The notes beneath the pieces were generated by a model that saw only the letters and a list, made by a program, of their open reading frames with translations, did not search any database and was not told the origin of the DNA. This document shows, one piece after another, positions 4,733 to 5,849 of a DNA stretch of 5,849 bases. Origin of the DNA: Pseudomonadota bacterium (GTDB lineage Bacteria; Pseudomonadota; Alphaproteobacteria; Rhizobiales; Kaistiaceae); NCBI GenBank assembly GCA_023433185.1, contig JAEZEN010000110.1, forward strand, positions 1 to 5,849. The letters are read 5' to 3'. The translations under genes were made by a program, and so were the position numbers. Position 1 is the stretch's first letter; every line of letters starts with the position of its first letter.

Positions 4733-5849
4733 GTGCCCGCCAGAACCGACTTGTCGCAGCTCGGAAACCTTTGGGACGACAGCCTCGCGGCGACGATGAG
4801 CGAGAGCGAGCAGTTGCGGTACCGGTCCAACCTGCTCGGTTCGGACCTCAGGATCACCAATTTCGGCGGCGGCAACACCTCCGCCAAGATCGAGGAAGCC
4901 GACCCGCTGACCGGCGAGTCGGTCCCGGTCCTGTGGGTGAAGGGCTCCGGCGGCGATCTCGGCACCATCCGGATGGACGGGTTCTCGACGCTCTACATGG
5001 ATCGGCTGGAAACCCTGAAAGGTCTCTACCGCGGGCCGGATCACGAAGACGAGATGGTCGGCTATCTGCCGCACTGCACCTTCAACCTCAATCCGCGCGC
5101 CGCGTCGATCGACACGCCGCTCCACGCCTTCGTCCCGCACAGGCATGTCGACCACATACATCCGGATGCGGTGATCGCCATCGCCGCCTCGGCAGACAGC
5201 AAGCAGCTCACCGAGGAGATCTTCGGCGGCGAGATCGGCTGGCTCCCCTGGCGCCGCCCCGGCTTCGAGCTCGGCCTGTGGATCGGCCGCTTCGCCGCCG
5301 AGAATCCGACGGCAAAGGGCGTCGTGCTCGCCGGCCACGGCCTGTTCACATGGGGCGCCACGTCGAAGGAGAGCTACAAGGTCACCCTTGACGTGATCAA
5401 CCGCGCGATCACGTGGTTCGCCGGAGTCACCGCCGACAGGGCCGCCTTCGGCGGAGCGAGATACGCCGCCCTGCCGGCCGGGGAGCGGCGTGCCGTCGCC
5501 GCCCGCCTCATGCCGGTGATCCGCGGCCAGATCGGCAAGGCCGAGCCCAAGGTCGGGCATTTCGACGACAGCCCGGAGGTCCTCGAGTTCGTCAATTCCA
5601 ATCGCCTCGGAGACCTCGCGCCGCTCGGCACCAGCTGCCCGGACCATTTCCTCCGCACCAAGATCCGGCCGCTGCTCGTTCCCTTCGACCCTGCGGTCGC
5701 GGACGCGGAGGCGTCCCTTGACGGCCTGCGTGATGCCATCGCGGCGTATCGGGACGACTACACGGCCTATTACGAGCGCTGCCGGCACGACGACAGTCCG
5801 GCGATGCGCGACCCCAACCCGGTCGTCTACCTGGTCCCCGGCGTCGGCA
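4733..5849 (+). CDS. rhaD: Bifunctional rhamnulose-1-phosphate aldolase/lactaldehyde dehydrogenase, N-terminal half (cut by window edge)
   Basis: The frame is open for 372 codons to the right edge with no stop, about half the usual roughly 700 residues of this family. The visible part is the class II aldolase/adducin domain: FGGGNTSAK (44-52) and KGSGGDLG (70-77) for phosphate binding, VDHIHPDA (139-146) with zinc-ligand histidines H141 and H143, and AGHGLFTWG (200-208) with the third, H202. The LGTSCPDHFLRTK stretch (298-310) is typical of the RhaD aldolase/dehydrogenase fusion and absent from short E. coli-type RhaD. The end, NPVVYLVPGVG, is the linker just before the short-chain dehydrogenase domain, which lies outside. 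The enzyme splits L-rhamnulose-1-phosphate into DHAP and L-lactaldehyde; the missing half should oxidise lactaldehyde with NAD. Cytoplasmic. It starts with GTG and diverges from rhaR, so the repressor likely controls it; rhaI may follow to the right (inference). Confidence 0.88.
   Translation, partial: MPARTDLSQLGNLWDDSLAATMSESEQLRYRSNLLGSDLRITNFGGGNTSAKIEEADPLTGESVPVLWVKGSGGDLGTIRMDGFSTLYMDRLETLKGLYRGPDHEDEMVGYLPHCTFNLNPRAASIDTPLHAFVPHRHVDHIHPDAVIAIAASADSKQLTEEIFGGEIGWLPWRRPGFELGLWIGRFAAENPTAKGVVLAGHGLFTWGATSKESYKVTLDVINRAITWFAGVTADRAAFGGARYAALPAGERRAVAARLMPVIRGQIGKAEPKVGHFDDSPEVLEFVNSNRLGDLAPLGTSCPDHFLRTKIRPLLVPFDPAVADAEASLDGLRDAIAAYRDDYTAYYERCRHDDSPAMRDPNPVVYLVPGVG

Noticed and set aside
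4666..5391. Plus-strand open frame overlapping rhaD in another frame (ATG starts at 4684 and 4699)
   Set aside because: Beyond the first 30 residues it becomes Arg-rich shadow sequence. The GGAGG at 4722 serves the GTG at 4733. The short leader part could be translated, but nothing supports it.
4586..5788. 400-codon minus-strand open frame opposite rhaD and across the intergenic region
   Set aside because: It is opposite the RhaD frame, which has zinc-site and CPDHFLRTK motifs; the translation is compositionally biased and would erase the divergent promoter region.
1..5849. A novel defence, mobile or RNA-based system
   Set aside because: All coding space is explained by a sugar-transport operon and a catabolic enzyme; I found no transposase, recombinase, repeat array, tRNA or structured RNA signal.

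Overview
The window looks like part of an L-rhamnose uptake and catabolism locus from a GC-rich alphaproteobacterium, probably Hyphomicrobiales/rhizobia-like. The assignment rests on protein features and gene arrangement: a DeoR-family repressor followed directly by a CUT2-type sugar ABC transporter, and divergent from them the N-terminal half of a bifunctional class II aldolase/dehydrogenase of the rhamnulose-1-phosphate type. Genes are recognised from translated motifs only; no database search was possible.

Layout. Positions 1-4515 are one minus-strand operon, read right to left: rhaR (DeoR regulator, 4515-3700), rhaT (double ATPase, 3703-2156), rhaP (permease, 2159-1176), rhaQ (permease, 1173-202) and the first 49 codons of a signal-peptide protein (149-1, cut by the left edge) that is probably the substrate-binding protein RhaS. 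rhaR/rhaT and rhaT/rhaP overlap by four bases (ATGA), rhaP/rhaQ are 2 nt apart, and only the last gene has a real gap (52 nt). Positions 4516-4732 are a divergent intergenic region, visibly more AT-rich than the genes. It holds two TGCA-N-TGCA palindromes centred 22 bp apart, flanked by an inverted pair of TGATTGAC boxes containing -35-like TTGACA/TTGACT. From 4733 to the right edge the plus strand encodes RhaD, starting at GTG and still open at the window end.

How the genes work together. RhaS (if correctly called) would bind rhamnose in the periplasm, RhaP and RhaQ would form the membrane channel, and RhaT would power import. After isomerisation and phosphorylation (RhaI and RhaK are not in this window), RhaD would cleave rhamnulose-1-phosphate to DHAP and L-lactaldehyde, and its C-terminal dehydrogenase domain, outside the window, would oxidise the lactaldehyde. 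RhaR, first gene of the transport operon, probably represses both transcripts from the shared intergenic region.

I see no RNA genes, insertion sequences, CRISPR arrays or phage features. This is a known kind of catabolic locus, not a new system. The points worth a second look are the symmetric divergent control region, the distal position and unfamiliar start of the putative binding-protein gene, and a Thr-to-Pro change beside the first Walker B motif of RhaT.
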